From CAINVV01 sp031432175 (GTDB lineage Bacteria > Bacteroidota > Bacteroidia > Bacteroidales > Prolixibacteraceae): a DNA stretch of 64,000 bases. The translations under genes and the position numbers were made by a program. The stretch lies in the NCBI GenBank assembly GCA_964358545.1, contig CAYHQN010000006.1, positions 1 to 64,000 of the forward strand, in the 5' to 3' direction. The notes under the pieces were generated by a model. It saw only the letters and a program-made list of their open reading frames with translations, ran no database searches and was not told the DNA's origin. Below, piece by piece: positions 27,071-35,071 of the stretch (positions within the stretch are counted from its first letter, which is position 1; each line of letters begins with the position of its first letter).

Positions 27071-29265
27071 GTTGCTTCAATTTTGATTTTATTTCTTGAG
27101 AAGGTAAATTTCTCAATTCTATTGTTTTTTATGAGTATGGTACCACTACTCTCATTCCTGATCTTGCCGAAAACAGAGAGATCAATTTTCGATGTTAGTG
27201 TTAATGATTTTGGGTGGTACGGATCGTCACTTCCAGTTTGTGACATGGAATAATTGGCTTTGACCCTATTAATGAATGGAGCGATAAAATCATGGATCCA
27301 GATCATTCCATTCCGGTTCGGCAGCGTATTCAATGGCAACTGATCAGATATCTCCAGATTTTCGTAATGCCCAAGCAACACCTTGAATGCGGTAAGGTAA
27401 AAATAGTAGAGCAAAGAGTTCTTACTCCCGTAAAAGGCCGTAAAATATAACATGTTCCCATCGTTGACATAATAGGCAGAACTCTTTGTTGTGCTGCAAT
27501 AGAGATAGCAGTAGTTGTAGGCATCAGTAAAGGCTTCCCACCCTTCGGTTTGTGCAACGCCATGCTGGTCTGTATAACTAAATTTCAGGATGGTACCGGG
27601 AGAAAAATCAAATGCCTGCTTCAACAAGTCGTTCGATTGCACTCCGGAAATAATTTCACCTTCGACAGGGTCGGTAAAAGAAAATAATTTTTGGCCTTTT
27701 TGGTTTGACACAAGGTAATATGAGAAAGGATAGCTGATAGTCTTGGCACCTGGTTTTGGTGAGGCCTGAACTTGAAAATGAAGATGTGGTTGAGGAGATC
27801 GACCCGAATTGCCACAATTCGCCACAATATCACCGCACTTCACATGATCGCCCTTGGCTACTTTAAAACTTCCTTTTCGCAAATGTGACAATTGAGTGTA
27901 TAGTCCTGGTAAGTGCCTGATTATTATTATATTTCCCCAGTTGTTAACCATGTCCGATTTGCCGATCTCATTGTCCTCTATCTGATCAATGATCTCTTCA
28001 ACAACACCATCTGCCGGCGCCAGCGCAGGTTTGTTGTAGCAGTGGTAATTTTCGCACCGCATCCCTTTACCGGTAAAACTTTTCATCTCTTCGTCGAGCA
28101 ACATAAAATCAAACGCCTTGCCCCATTCACCCTTGTGGGTATATTGGCCATCGTGACCCTGACTAACAATCCATTCTCCCCAAAAGGGTAACTGTAACGG
28201 ATAGTAAAGCAATTGTGACAGCCTGATCTTGTTGTTTGCATAACTGTAAAGATTGGATTCAGGACTATAATTCTGAATGGGAGTCAGGATCAATCCGGTA
28301 TGGTTCTTTCTCAGCATAAGAAAGTAGACAAAGAACAGGACAACCACAGAGAACGGAAGTGAGAAAACAGGCAATTGTGCTCCCCCAAACAATTTTGTCA
28401 TAAAGAGCAGCACTATTGAAGTAAGCGGTACGAGTATAACAGTCCACAGATATGATTTTCTAGATGGAATCACGAAAAAGCCTCCGACTGCCAGAGCTGT
28501 CATGATATAATTGGCACCGATGTTGTAATAGGAGAAGCCTGCAGTGGCGGAACCGGTAAAGGATGCAAATAAATAGGCAGTAAGAAATCCGATGATTGAA
28601 AGGGAGAAGGCAATTCTTGAACTGATGAGCAATAAAACACTTATCAGTAATCCTGACAGCAGGTTGTTTTGGAAAAAGATAGAGCTGAGCGAACGCAGGT
28701 AGGTGTCGGCCAGCTTGTTGATTGTCAGCGTATCAACGGATTGCAGGAAGTTTACCAGATTACTTCCTCCAACTGAATATGCTTCATTGATCCAGTAAAT
28801 ATTCCTTTGGGTGAGACCAAGATTCTCAAAGGTAGAGGAGGGGAGCACAATCAGCCAGAATCCCAACACGAAGGGAATACTCAGATGTGGTAATCCGTAC
28901 TTTCCAAGCCATCCACCTAAAGTAACTGACAATATCAAGGTTAGAAGAACTGCCAAAAACAGCAGACTGAAATAGACAATACCCGGATCAAAAAAGGTAC
29001 CCATTCCAAGTCCGATCAGCAATGCATTAAAACTGTACAAACCTTGTCTGAGTTGAATTTTATCAAATCCCATCGAGTTGGCAATCAGAACGGCAGTCAA
29101 TATGGCGATCAATCCGCTTAACCCGGCATAGAAATTGAGGAACGAAAGGATGATCATCCCGATTGCAAACAACTTGTTATTCAAAAAGAAAACGATTGAA
29201 TAACTGTTCAGCGTAGCAGGCAGAATCTCCTCTTTAATCGTACTCAGGTGTCGTTTGATATTCAT
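27055..29265 (-). CDS. Urea transporter / M23 metallopeptidase fusion
   Basis: This 736-residue protein combines two known domains. Residues about 20-310 are a urea-transporter (UT, SLC14-like) membrane domain with roughly ten helices, including the SMGFDKIQLRQGLYSFNALLIG-type stretch near 66-87, and the second internal repeat near 210-300. Residues about 345-505 form an M23/LytM-type peptidase with its full zinc site: THKGEWGKAFDF (His and Asp) and HLHFQV (final His), plus the SHLRKG segment. The last 230 residues are unassigned and look soluble. The peptidase would lie on one side of the membrane, most simply the periplasm. Downstream genes overlap it. The family combination is known in some Bacteroidota, but its function is not. 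Confidence 0.85.
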   Translation of the reverse strand: MNIKRHLSTIKEEILPATLNSYSIVFFLNNKLFAIGMIILSFLNFYAGLSGLIAILTAVLIANSMGFDKIQLRQGLYSFNALLIGLGMGTFFDPGIVYFSLLFLAVLLTLILSVTLGGWLGKYGLPHLSIPFVLGFWLIVLPSSTFENLGLTQRNIYWINEAYSVGGSNLVNFLQSVDTLTINKLADTYLRSLSSIFFQNNLLSGLLISVLLLISSRIAFSLSIIGFLTAYLFASFTGSATAGFSYYNIGANYIMTALAVGGFFVIPSRKSYLWTVILVPLTSIVLLFMTKLFGGAQLPVFSLPFSVVVLFFVYFLMLRKNHTGLILTPIQNYSPESNLYSYANNKIRLSQLLYYPLQLPFWGEWIVSQGHDGQYTHKGEWGKAFDFMLLDEEMKSFTGKGMRCENYHCYNKPALAPADGVVEEIIDQIEDNEIGKSDMVNNWGNIIIIRHLPGLYTQLSHLRKGSFKVAKGDHVKCGDIVANCGNSGRSPQPHLHFQVQASPKPGAKTISYPFSYYLVSNQKGQKLFSFTDPVEGEIISGVQSNDLLKQAFDFSPGTILKFSYTDQHGVAQTEGWEAFTDAYNYCYLYCSTTKSSAYYVNDGNMLYFTAFYGSKNSLLYYFYLTAFKVLLGHYENLEISDQLPLNTLPNRNGMIWIHDFIAPFINRVKANYSMSQTGSDDPYHPKSLTLTSKIDLSVFGKIRNESSGTILIKNNRIEKFTFSRNKIKIEATCASI

Positions 29266-29350
29266 TGAGTAACTGAAGGTAAAATATTTTCAATGGTTGT
29301 TTGATCCGTTCTTATCTCATGTTTCACTGATAGTCTTCCACTTAGCCAAA

Positions 29351-30706
29351 TCATTGATTTTTGGACAAGTGCCCGGGGACAATTTCCACACTTTCCAGAT
29401 AATCCAATGTCTCGGCCTTACGAATCAGGTGCGGATGACTGCTCTGATCCAAAAGGACAATGTTGGGGCGAAATGTTATGAATTGCATCCACTGAGTCAT
29501 GTTGTAGGCGCCCACTTTGTGGACGACCAAATGATCTCCTTTCTTCAGCAGTGGAAGTACAACATTCTCACGAATGACGTCAATGTTCATACAGAGTGGC
29601 CCAAATAATACTGTCTCTTCGGTATATTGGCCTCCCTCCTGCGCAGGAGTGACCTTGTGATCATACCAGAATGAAGTAAACAATGAGTTAACGCCAAAAT
29701 CCATAATGGTAGAGCTACGGCCATCAGAAAGTCGCTTGTTGGCCAATACTGTCCCAAGCAGAAAACCTGCATCGTCGATCAAAGCCCTTCCGGTCTCGAG
29801 AATGAGCAAAGGAAGTTCCTCCTGTCTGAAGCCAAATCCAAGGAGAACATCCGTAATGGCATCGGCAAACTGATCGATGGTTGGAACGGTATCAGTACCA
29901 GGTAAGTACGAGCCTTTCAATGTGTTGGTAGAAGGAAATCCTCCGCCGAGGTCCAGGTATTGGATGTGTTTGCCAAATTTCTCACTGATATCCCATGACA
30001 GTTGGCACAGTTTTGACGCGGCAATGGCATAGGCCGAACTCTCCAGCATAAATGTTCCGATGTGGCAATGAAGGCCCACCAGATTTAAATGTTCACTGCC
30101 TAATATTCGTGATACTGCCGTCCATGCTTGTCCGTTTTCATAATTAAACCCGAAACGGTCCCATTTGGGATAAATTCCTGTATCCATATTGACGCGAATC
30201 GCCACCCGTGGCTTCAGATGAAACTCTTCACTCAGTTTGATGAGCGCATACAATTCATCGAAATGGTCTATGTGGATGAGTGAGTTGTTTCGGGAGGCAG
30301 TAACCAATTGATCATCGGTCTTATAAGGGCCATTAAAAATGATTTTGCTGCCGGGGACGCCATTTGCCAGGGCTTTTTCATATTCAAAACCTGAAACTAC
30401 CTCCGCCCAGGATCCCTCCTGATGAAATACATTGCAAACGGCATTCAGGTAATTGGTTTTGTAAGACCAGGCAAACTGAACTTTAGGATAACGTGTCTTA
30501 AACACCCGGGAAGCATGCTGGTAATTCCTTCGGATTTGTTTTTCTGAGATAACAAAAAGAGGAGATCCATACTCCTTAATTAGCTCTTTTACACCGACAC
30601 CCTCGATGTTTGTGACCACTTCATTCTTTGCCTGTGTACCGAATTTGTTGACGAAACCAACATTCAGCTTTTTAATGATAGGACGTTCGTATCTTATTTT
30701 TTCCAT
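29351..30706 (-). CDS. PLP-dependent decarboxylase, DAP/ornithine decarboxylase (fold type III) family
   Basis: This 451-residue enzyme has the alanine-racemase-type barrel of fold-type III decarboxylases. Motifs are WSYKTN (PLP Lys at about residue 83), GLHCHIGTF near 211-219, LDLGGGFP near 250, ETGRALIDDAG near 305-315, and GPLCMNIDV near 372, which carries the Cys/Asp of the dimer-contributed active site. The protein has about 40 extra N-terminal residues compared with LysA. Because lysine synthesis genes are absent and the neighbours are ATP-grasp and PqqD-like genes, it is probably not the housekeeping diaminopimelate decarboxylase. Substrate is unknown: a diamino acid or a ligated/peptidyl product is possible. 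Confidence 0.85.
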   Translation of the reverse strand: MEKIRYERPIIKKLNVGFVNKFGTQAKNEVVTNIEGVGVKELIKEYGSPLFVISEKQIRRNYQHASRVFKTRYPKVQFAWSYKTNYLNAVCNVFHQEGSWAEVVSGFEYEKALANGVPGSKIIFNGPYKTDDQLVTASRNNSLIHIDHFDELYALIKLSEEFHLKPRVAIRVNMDTGIYPKWDRFGFNYENGQAWTAVSRILGSEHLNLVGLHCHIGTFMLESSAYAIAASKLCQLSWDISEKFGKHIQYLDLGGGFPSTNTLKGSYLPGTDTVPTIDQFADAITDVLLGFGFRQEELPLLILETGRALIDDAGFLLGTVLANKRLSDGRSSTIMDFGVNSLFTSFWYDHKVTPAQEGGQYTEETVLFGPLCMNIDVIRENVVLPLLKKGDHLVVHKVGAYNMTQWMQFITFRPNIVLLDQSSHPHLIRKAETLDYLESVEIVPGHLSKNQ

Positions 30707-30716
30707 TTTGATATTT

Positions 30717-30744
30717 TTTATCCTTTATCCTTTATCCTTTATCC
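30717..30744. repeat. Four tandem TTTATCC heptamers
   Basis: Exactly four head-to-tail copies of the 7-bp unit TTTATCC, plus a partial fifth, occupy the 46-bp spacer between the ATP-grasp stop codon and the decarboxylase start. On the coding strand the unit is GGATAAA. Copy-number change would alter the distance just upstream of the decarboxylase start codon. Confidence 0.9.
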
Positions 30745-30752
30745 TTTTCACC

Positions 30753-31820
30753 TTACAACTCACCTTCTCCTGATATTTTCTGAAATTCGCTTACATCGGT
30801 AATCAAATCCCACGAATACCGGATAAACATTTTTCCTACCTCGTAGGTTTGGAAAGGTTCAACATGTTCGCCCATAGCCATTTTTACGAGAGTGGCAGGT
30901 TGATTTTGTCCTGCGGCAGCTGTAAGATATATCCATGCAGGGAAACGCGGGTTTACTTCCATGATGTACGATACCCCATCGGTCGTCTGCATGATCTCCA
31001 GTTCACATCCACCTCTCCATTTGGTTATTTTCACAAACTTCTTTGCCAGTTCGATGTAGGAGGCATCCTCAATTGTGATTCCGGCCCAAGCTTTTCCCTT
31101 GTCGGTGATGTAAAGCTTCCGCATGGGAATCACACTGATGGTGTTGCCTTTCCCATCGCCCAGAGCGGCTATATTTATTTCTGTGCCATTAATAAATTTT
31201 TGAGCTATGACAGGCAATCCCCATTTGGCCTGAAGTTGATAAAAAGCCTTCTGGGCCGCTTCCAGTGTATGGACGATCGTGGCATCGTAAAATTTACCTT
31301 TGACCACCAGGGGATAGTCCAATTCAGCGACTGCCTTTGTAAGGTCAGTGACATGGTTAATAATCCGGTCTTCAGGAACCATAATCTGGTGTTTCTTGCC
31401 AAACTTGGATAGGATCGTCTTGTGACGGGCTTCGAACTGTTCAAGATCGGGTAAAAAGGAATGAATACCAAGCTTTTCAAGTTCATTTCTCAACTTAATG
31501 AAACTGAACAGTTCTGCATCAAAGTTGGGGATTACCAAATCAATTTTTTCAGTGTGATGGATCTGGCCCAAGCGCTGAAGTAAACTTTCATAACCAGCCG
31601 ATGGGTAGGGAATCTGATAAGTTTTATCAACCAGTTCGTGCATGTAAATACCCGGCTCAAGTGCTTCATAACTGAGACCGATGATACGAACGTCAAAATC
31701 AGGACATTCCCTTAAACAACGAATGACGGCAACACCCGGCCCCGGACTGTCGATTGCATTGAGTCCGGTCACTGCAATTACCAGTGTTCTCTTGTTTTTC
31801 ATGTTGTTTGATGTCACCAT
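30753..31820 (-). CDS. ATP-grasp family ligase
   Basis: This 355-residue protein has an N-terminal Rossmann-like domain (LVIAVTGLNAIDSPGPGVAV, then a Asp/Glu-rich IPNFDAELF near 96-104) and a C-terminal ATP-grasp domain (about 120-320). The ATP-grasp signature is the Mg-binding phrase IMEVNPRFPAWIYLTAA near 287-303, preceded by GGCELEIM. It resembles the carbamoyl-phosphate-synthase branch of ATP-grasp enzymes, which activate a carboxylate as acyl phosphate and join it to an amine. Substrate is unknown. An alternative start six codons in (ATG at 31802) is possible. Placed between PqqD-like and decarboxylase genes, it may ligate an amino acid that the decarboxylase later trims. Confidence 0.85.
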   Translation of the reverse strand: MVTSNNMKNKRTLVIAVTGLNAIDSPGPGVAVIRCLRECPDFDVRIIGLSYEALEPGIYMHELVDKTYQIPYPSAGYESLLQRLGQIHHTEKIDLVIPNFDAELFSFIKLRNELEKLGIHSFLPDLEQFEARHKTILSKFGKKHQIMVPEDRIINHVTDLTKAVAELDYPLVVKGKFYDATIVHTLEAAQKAFYQLQAKWGLPVIAQKFINGTEINIAALGDGKGNTISVIPMRKLYITDKGKAWAGITIEDASYIELAKKFVKITKWRGGCELEIMQTTDGVSYIMEVNPRFPAWIYLTAAAGQNQPATLVKMAMGEHVEPFQTYEVGKMFIRYSWDLITDVSEFQKISGEGEL

Positions 31821-31853
31821 TTTTTTTTAGCTCATTCAATTGAATTCCGCAAC

Positions 31854-32096
31854 TTACTCTTCCAGTAAGTTGTAATCTCTCAGTTGCGAAAAAAAATCAT
31901 CCAGATCCTTCTCCAATAGATTTTTTTCCACATCATATTTTGCACAAATCAGCTCAATGATCTCCTGCTGGGATTTATCTTCTTTAAAAAAGGACAATAT
32001 ATCCGATCCGATGGTATTGGAGGAGAAGGAGTCCCCTGATCCGGGATTAAAAATAAACCCCGTATCACTGGTGGCTATGTTTTTTTTAAAACGCAT
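31854..32096 (-). CDS. PqqD-like small protein (RiPP recognition element type)
   Basis: This 80-residue acidic protein has the winged-helix pattern of PqqD: an N-terminal beta hairpin (GFIFNPGSGDSFSSNTIGSD) with the typical Asp/Asn-x-ThrGly-like turn, then helices (QQEIIELICAKYDVEKNLLEKD) ending in DDFFSQLRDYNLLEE. PqqD domains bind precursor peptides and present them to tailoring enzymes. Here there is no radical-SAM PqqE, PqqA or PqqBC, so it is not a PQQ locus. The closest partners are the ATP-grasp gene 33 bp downstream and the decarboxylase after it. No precursor-peptide gene was recognised nearby. Confidence 0.75.
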   Translation of the reverse strand: MRFKKNIATSDTGFIFNPGSGDSFSSNTIGSDILSFFKEDKSQQEIIELICAKYDVEKNLLEKDLDDFFSQLRDYNLLEE

Positions 32097-32126
32097 GATG
32101 TGTAAATTTTGGTTCTGTAATTCAAG

Positions 32127-32155
32127 TATATATGATTAATTATTAATCATATATA
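32127..32155. promoter_or_regulatory. AT-rich 14-bp palindrome upstream of the PqqD-like gene
   Basis: TATATATGATTAAT (32127-32140) and its exact reverse complement (32142-32155) flank one T. The palindrome overlaps the last codons of the LytTR regulator gene and ends 31 bp before the PqqD-like start. Without a T run it is an unconvincing terminator on either side; it could be an operator for the cluster. Confidence 0.5.
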
Positions 32156-32866
32156 GAATGTCTTGTCCAGAAATTTTTGAAAATTATCTTTGTATTGTTC
32201 CCCTATCGGGATGTATATTTTTTCATCGAAGATGATCCTGTTTCTTTCGATCACTTTTACCTGGTTCAGGTTGACAATGAAAGATCGGTGCACCCTCATG
32301 AACAGGTTTTCGGGTAAGACGGATTCAATATTTTTCATTCTCATCAAAGTTGTCAATGGCTTCTCCTTGATCTGATGGATGATGATGTATTCGTTAGATC
32401 CTTCAATGTATTTAATATCAGCCAGGAAGACGCGAATCAGTCTGTGTTCTGCCTTTATGAAGATGTAATCCGTTGCGGCTTGCACTACCTCCGCAGGTTT
32501 GGTGTTTACATCAAACCAAGCTTTCGCTTTGTTGGCTGATTTTAAAAACAAGGCATAACTGATGGGTTTCAGGAGATAGTCAATGGCATCAACCTGAAAT
32601 CCTTCTATGGCGTACTCGCCGTGAGCGGTAGTGAATATGACAGGTATTTTTCTGTCAAGCGACTTAACAAAATCCAGACCGTTCAGATCGGGCATGTTGA
32701 TGTCGACAAAAAGCAGATCAATATCTCCTTCCCTTATGAAACGCAAGGCTTCAAACGCGCTGGAACAGAGTGCGATGGTTTCAAGAAAAGGCGTTTTTGC
32801 AATGTATCCACCGATTTGTTTTAATGCCAATGGTTCATCGTCTATGGCTATACATCTGATTTTCAT
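32147..32866 (-). CDS. LytTR-family response regulator
   Basis: This 239-residue regulator has a receiver domain (about 1-120: AIDDEPLA with the acidic pair, LLFVDINMPDLNG with the phosphorylation Asp near 53, FTTAHGEYA, and LLKPI with the conserved Lys near 106) and a C-terminal LytTR DNA-binding domain (about 140-239: FIKAEHRLIRV, YIEGSNEYI and FMRVHRSFIVNL). LytTR regulators usually bind direct repeats in promoters. Its partner histidine kinase gene lies 30 bp upstream. The PqqD-like gene begins 50 bp downstream, so this pair may control that cluster or be part of it. Confidence 0.93.
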   Translation of the reverse strand: MKIRCIAIDDEPLALKQIGGYIAKTPFLETIALCSSAFEALRFIREGDIDLLFVDINMPDLNGLDFVKSLDRKIPVIFTTAHGEYAIEGFQVDAIDYLLKPISYALFLKSANKAKAWFDVNTKPAEVVQAATDYIFIKAEHRLIRVFLADIKYIEGSNEYIIIHQIKEKPLTTLMRMKNIESVLPENLFMRVHRSFIVNLNQVKVIERNRIIFDEKIYIPIGEQYKDNFQKFLDKTFYI

Positions 32867-32896
32867 AATGATATATCTTAATGTTGGACTTTTCTA

Positions 32897-34012
32897 TCAT
32901 TCAATGGGTATGCTTAAATTGACTTGGTATTCAGTTTCAGTCTCCTTCACCTCGTAAATGAAATTGTTGCCGAAATGAAGTTCCAGACTCTTTTTAACAT
33001 TGGCTATTCCTATGCCGGAATATCGTTTTTCCGAATTGGGGGCCTTGGAATGTTTGCTGTTTTCTATAACGCAATTTAACATATTGTCAGTAATTCCTAT
33101 GCTGAATAAAACGAAAGAATCCTTTTGGTAACTCACTCCATGTTTAAATGCATTTTCCAGCAATGAGATAAAAAGCATAGGAGGAATTAGCAGGTCGGGT
33201 ATTCCCTCAGGCACTTCCAGCGTAACTTTTACATGTTTGGAAAAGCGTAGTTGCATCAGTGAAATGTAGCTTTCGATGAAGCCTATCTCCTTTTTCAGGC
33301 TTGTATGTCCCTGTGATGTTTCATAAAGTAGATACCGCATCATGGTGGAGAGCCGAATAACAGCATCTTTGGCATCTTCGGTATTCAGATCTATGAGCGA
33401 ATGGATGTTGTTGAGTGTATTCATGAAGAAATGCGGACTAACCTGATGGCGCAGAAAGGCAAGTTCTATCTTAAGTTGTTCCTTTTCAAGATCTTTCTGT
33501 CGATCATCTGCGATCAGCCATTGTCCGATTACTTTAAAGGTTGTGCTACTTCCGACTACCAGAAATGAGATGATCAAATTGGCTATGATCACCAGCGACA
33601 TGGAGTTATAATCTGTAACACGTTCGGGTTTGAAGCCGAGGGGAGCAGGCATGCCCGAGCTTAATTCCATAGGAATACCTGAACCAAGGTTCATTGGCGG
33701 CATCATCAGGGGGGCAGAGAAGAGAAGGGAATTTAAAAACTGTCCGGCTACCGAAACAAATATAATCATTGAAATAGCCGAAAAAATATAGGGTTTGTAC
33801 TTTTTAGTGATCAGGTATTTCGGAATGAGGAGCAAAATATTTATCAGGAAAACCACAAAAAAACCAAAAATGCGCAACCAATCGGAGAGCAATTCTTTCC
33901 AATCAAGCGTAGCATAGCCCCATTGATTGAAAAATGGAATGGAAAATATTCCAATCCAGATTATACCAAAAAGCAGAAACTCTATAACCTCAATTTTGAT
34001 TGATTTGTTCAT
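32897..34012 (-). CDS. LytS/YehU-type sensor histidine kinase
   Basis: This 371-residue kinase starts best at the ATG at 34012 (MNKSIKIEVIEF), just before the first membrane helix; an ATG at 34072 would add an odd 20-residue extension. Four membrane helices span about residues 10-165. They are followed by a short coiled region, the His-kinase domain with FLRHQVSPHFFMNTLNNIHS (phospho-acceptor His near 208), and an HATPase domain with LLENAFKHGV (N box) and YSGIGIANVKKSL (G box). The region between helices 3 and 4 is rich in Met, Pro and Gly (LMMPPMNLGSGIPM) and may face the periplasm as a sensor loop. It should act on the adjacent LytTR regulator. Confidence 0.9.
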   Translation of the reverse strand: MNKSIKIEVIEFLLFGIIWIGIFSIPFFNQWGYATLDWKELLSDWLRIFGFFVVFLINILLLIPKYLITKKYKPYIFSAISMIIFVSVAGQFLNSLLFSAPLMMPPMNLGSGIPMELSSGMPAPLGFKPERVTDYNSMSLVIIANLIISFLVVGSSTTFKVIGQWLIADDRQKDLEKEQLKIELAFLRHQVSPHFFMNTLNNIHSLIDLNTEDAKDAVIRLSTMMRYLLYETSQGHTSLKKEIGFIESYISLMQLRFSKHVKVTLEVPEGIPDLLIPPMLFISLLENAFKHGVSYQKDSFVLFSIGITDNMLNCVIENSKHSKAPNSEKRYSGIGIANVKKSLELHFGNNFIYEVKETETEYQVNLSIPIE

Positions 34013-34126
34013 CTCAATTTGAATCCTTCCAATTTTCATCCAAAGATAGCACTCCACCAAGAGATAAAGCATAAAATCAGTAAAATGCTAAATCTCATCA
34101 ATGAAAAGCTCTTTTTAGACCGGTAT

Positions 34127-34327
34127 TCATTGAAGTTTCACCATCTCTTTCAGACAATCCCTGCACAGGCAATCCTCATATTGGCATGCCAGGTAATCCA
34201 GCATCTTGTCTGTTATCTCCACCTCAAAGCAATGACAATTTGATGTTCCTGTGCAGATATGGTTTTTGTTGCAACGCTCACAAGCCTTGGGTTCATATTT
34301 TGAAAGTAACGGGTAAGGATTAGCCAT
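34127..34327 (-). CDS. Cysteine-rich CWC-type small protein
   Basis: This 66-residue protein has ten cysteines arranged as CERC, then C, then CHC, then C, C, C and C (residues about 16-59), the pattern of the cysteine-rich CWC family thought to bind metal. No signal peptide is present. It starts 5 bp after the ferredoxin-reductase-like gene ends, at the tail of the long isoprenoid operon. The function of the family is unknown. Confidence 0.7.
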   Translation of the reverse strand: MANPYPLLSKYEPKACERCNKNHICTGTSNCHCFEVEITDKMLDYLACQYEDCLCRDCLKEMVKLQ

Positions 34328-34332
34328 AAGGG

Positions 34333-34989
34333 TTAGAAAAACACCTCTGTTCGTATATTTTCAGGACTGATTCCTTCCAGCTCCAGGTATCCCGAAACTT
34401 CATTCACCATCCCGGAATTTCCACAGATGTAATAGATCGAATCTTTCCGAACACCTTTCTCTTTGAGATACTTTGTAACCCGACCTGAGAAATAGATACC
34501 AAGTTCCTGCGAGGTACAAGCCTTGTAACTATTAGTAGGATAATCAGTTGCATTATATGCTTCGAAGTCGTCTTTTATCCCGTGAATCACTTCACAATCA
34601 AGTTCAGGATTGGATAAGACCATGCTGTGGAAGGGTGAGATGCCGGTACCGGTAGCCACAAATGTAAAATGGTTGTCCTGGATTAATTCACGATCCCTCA
34701 ATACAAAGAATCCGAAAGGACCTGAGATTTCCACTTTTGTCCCAATTTTAAGGTATTTGAGTTCTTTCGAGATCTTACCATCAGTCACTTCCTTGATAAG
34801 CAGGTCAATATAGGAGGCACCTTCTGCACTGTAAATGGAATATTCACGGGCCATGTTTTCTCCTGGAATATTCAGGACGAGATACTGCCCGGCCTTGAAT
34901 TCAAAATTGTTTTTTTCAAGCCTGACAATATAGGTCGATTCAGTTAAATTTATAATATCCAGTATTTTACTGTGGGCAATTTTTTTCAT
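34333..34989 (-). CDS. Ferredoxin-NADP reductase-like FAD/NAD(P) oxidoreductase
   Basis: The protein has the two-domain FNR fold: an FAD-binding barrel (AGQYLVLNIPGENMAREYSIYS gives the REYS flavin motif near residue 50) and an NAD(P) domain beginning VATGTGISPFHSM near 111, with a CGNSGMV motif near 185. The ATG at 34989 gives 218 residues and the expected N-terminus MKKIAHSKI; a longer frame from 35097 would run 26 bp into lipA and is less likely. It probably passes electrons between NAD(P)H and ferredoxin or another carrier. Downstream of lipoyl synthase, a radical SAM enzyme needing reduced ferredoxin, such a role would make sense, but this is inference. Confidence 0.85.
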   Translation of the reverse strand: MKKIAHSKILDIINLTESTYIVRLEKNNFEFKAGQYLVLNIPGENMAREYSIYSAEGASYIDLLIKEVTDGKISKELKYLKIGTKVEISGPFGFFVLRDRELIQDNHFTFVATGTGISPFHSMVLSNPELDCEVIHGIKDDFEAYNATDYPTNSYKACTSQELGIYFSGRVTKYLKEKGVRKDSIYYICGNSGMVNEVSGYLELEGISPENIRTEVFF

Positions 34990-35071
34990 GCGTGAATAAT
35001 AGGAATTTTTTTTGTGACGCAATTTTGTTGATTGGGCCACTGAATATTGGTTCTGATGCATTTTATAAATA

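Noticed and set aside
29351..30706. Housekeeping diaminopimelate decarboxylase (LysA)
   Set aside because: The motifs fit the broad family only, the N-terminus is extended, and context shows no lysine genes; the name would over-specify the substrate.
31854..32096. PqqD-like gene as part of a PQQ biosynthesis locus
   Set aside because: No PqqA precursor, PqqB, PqqC or radical-SAM PqqE is present; neighbours are ATP-grasp and decarboxylase genes.
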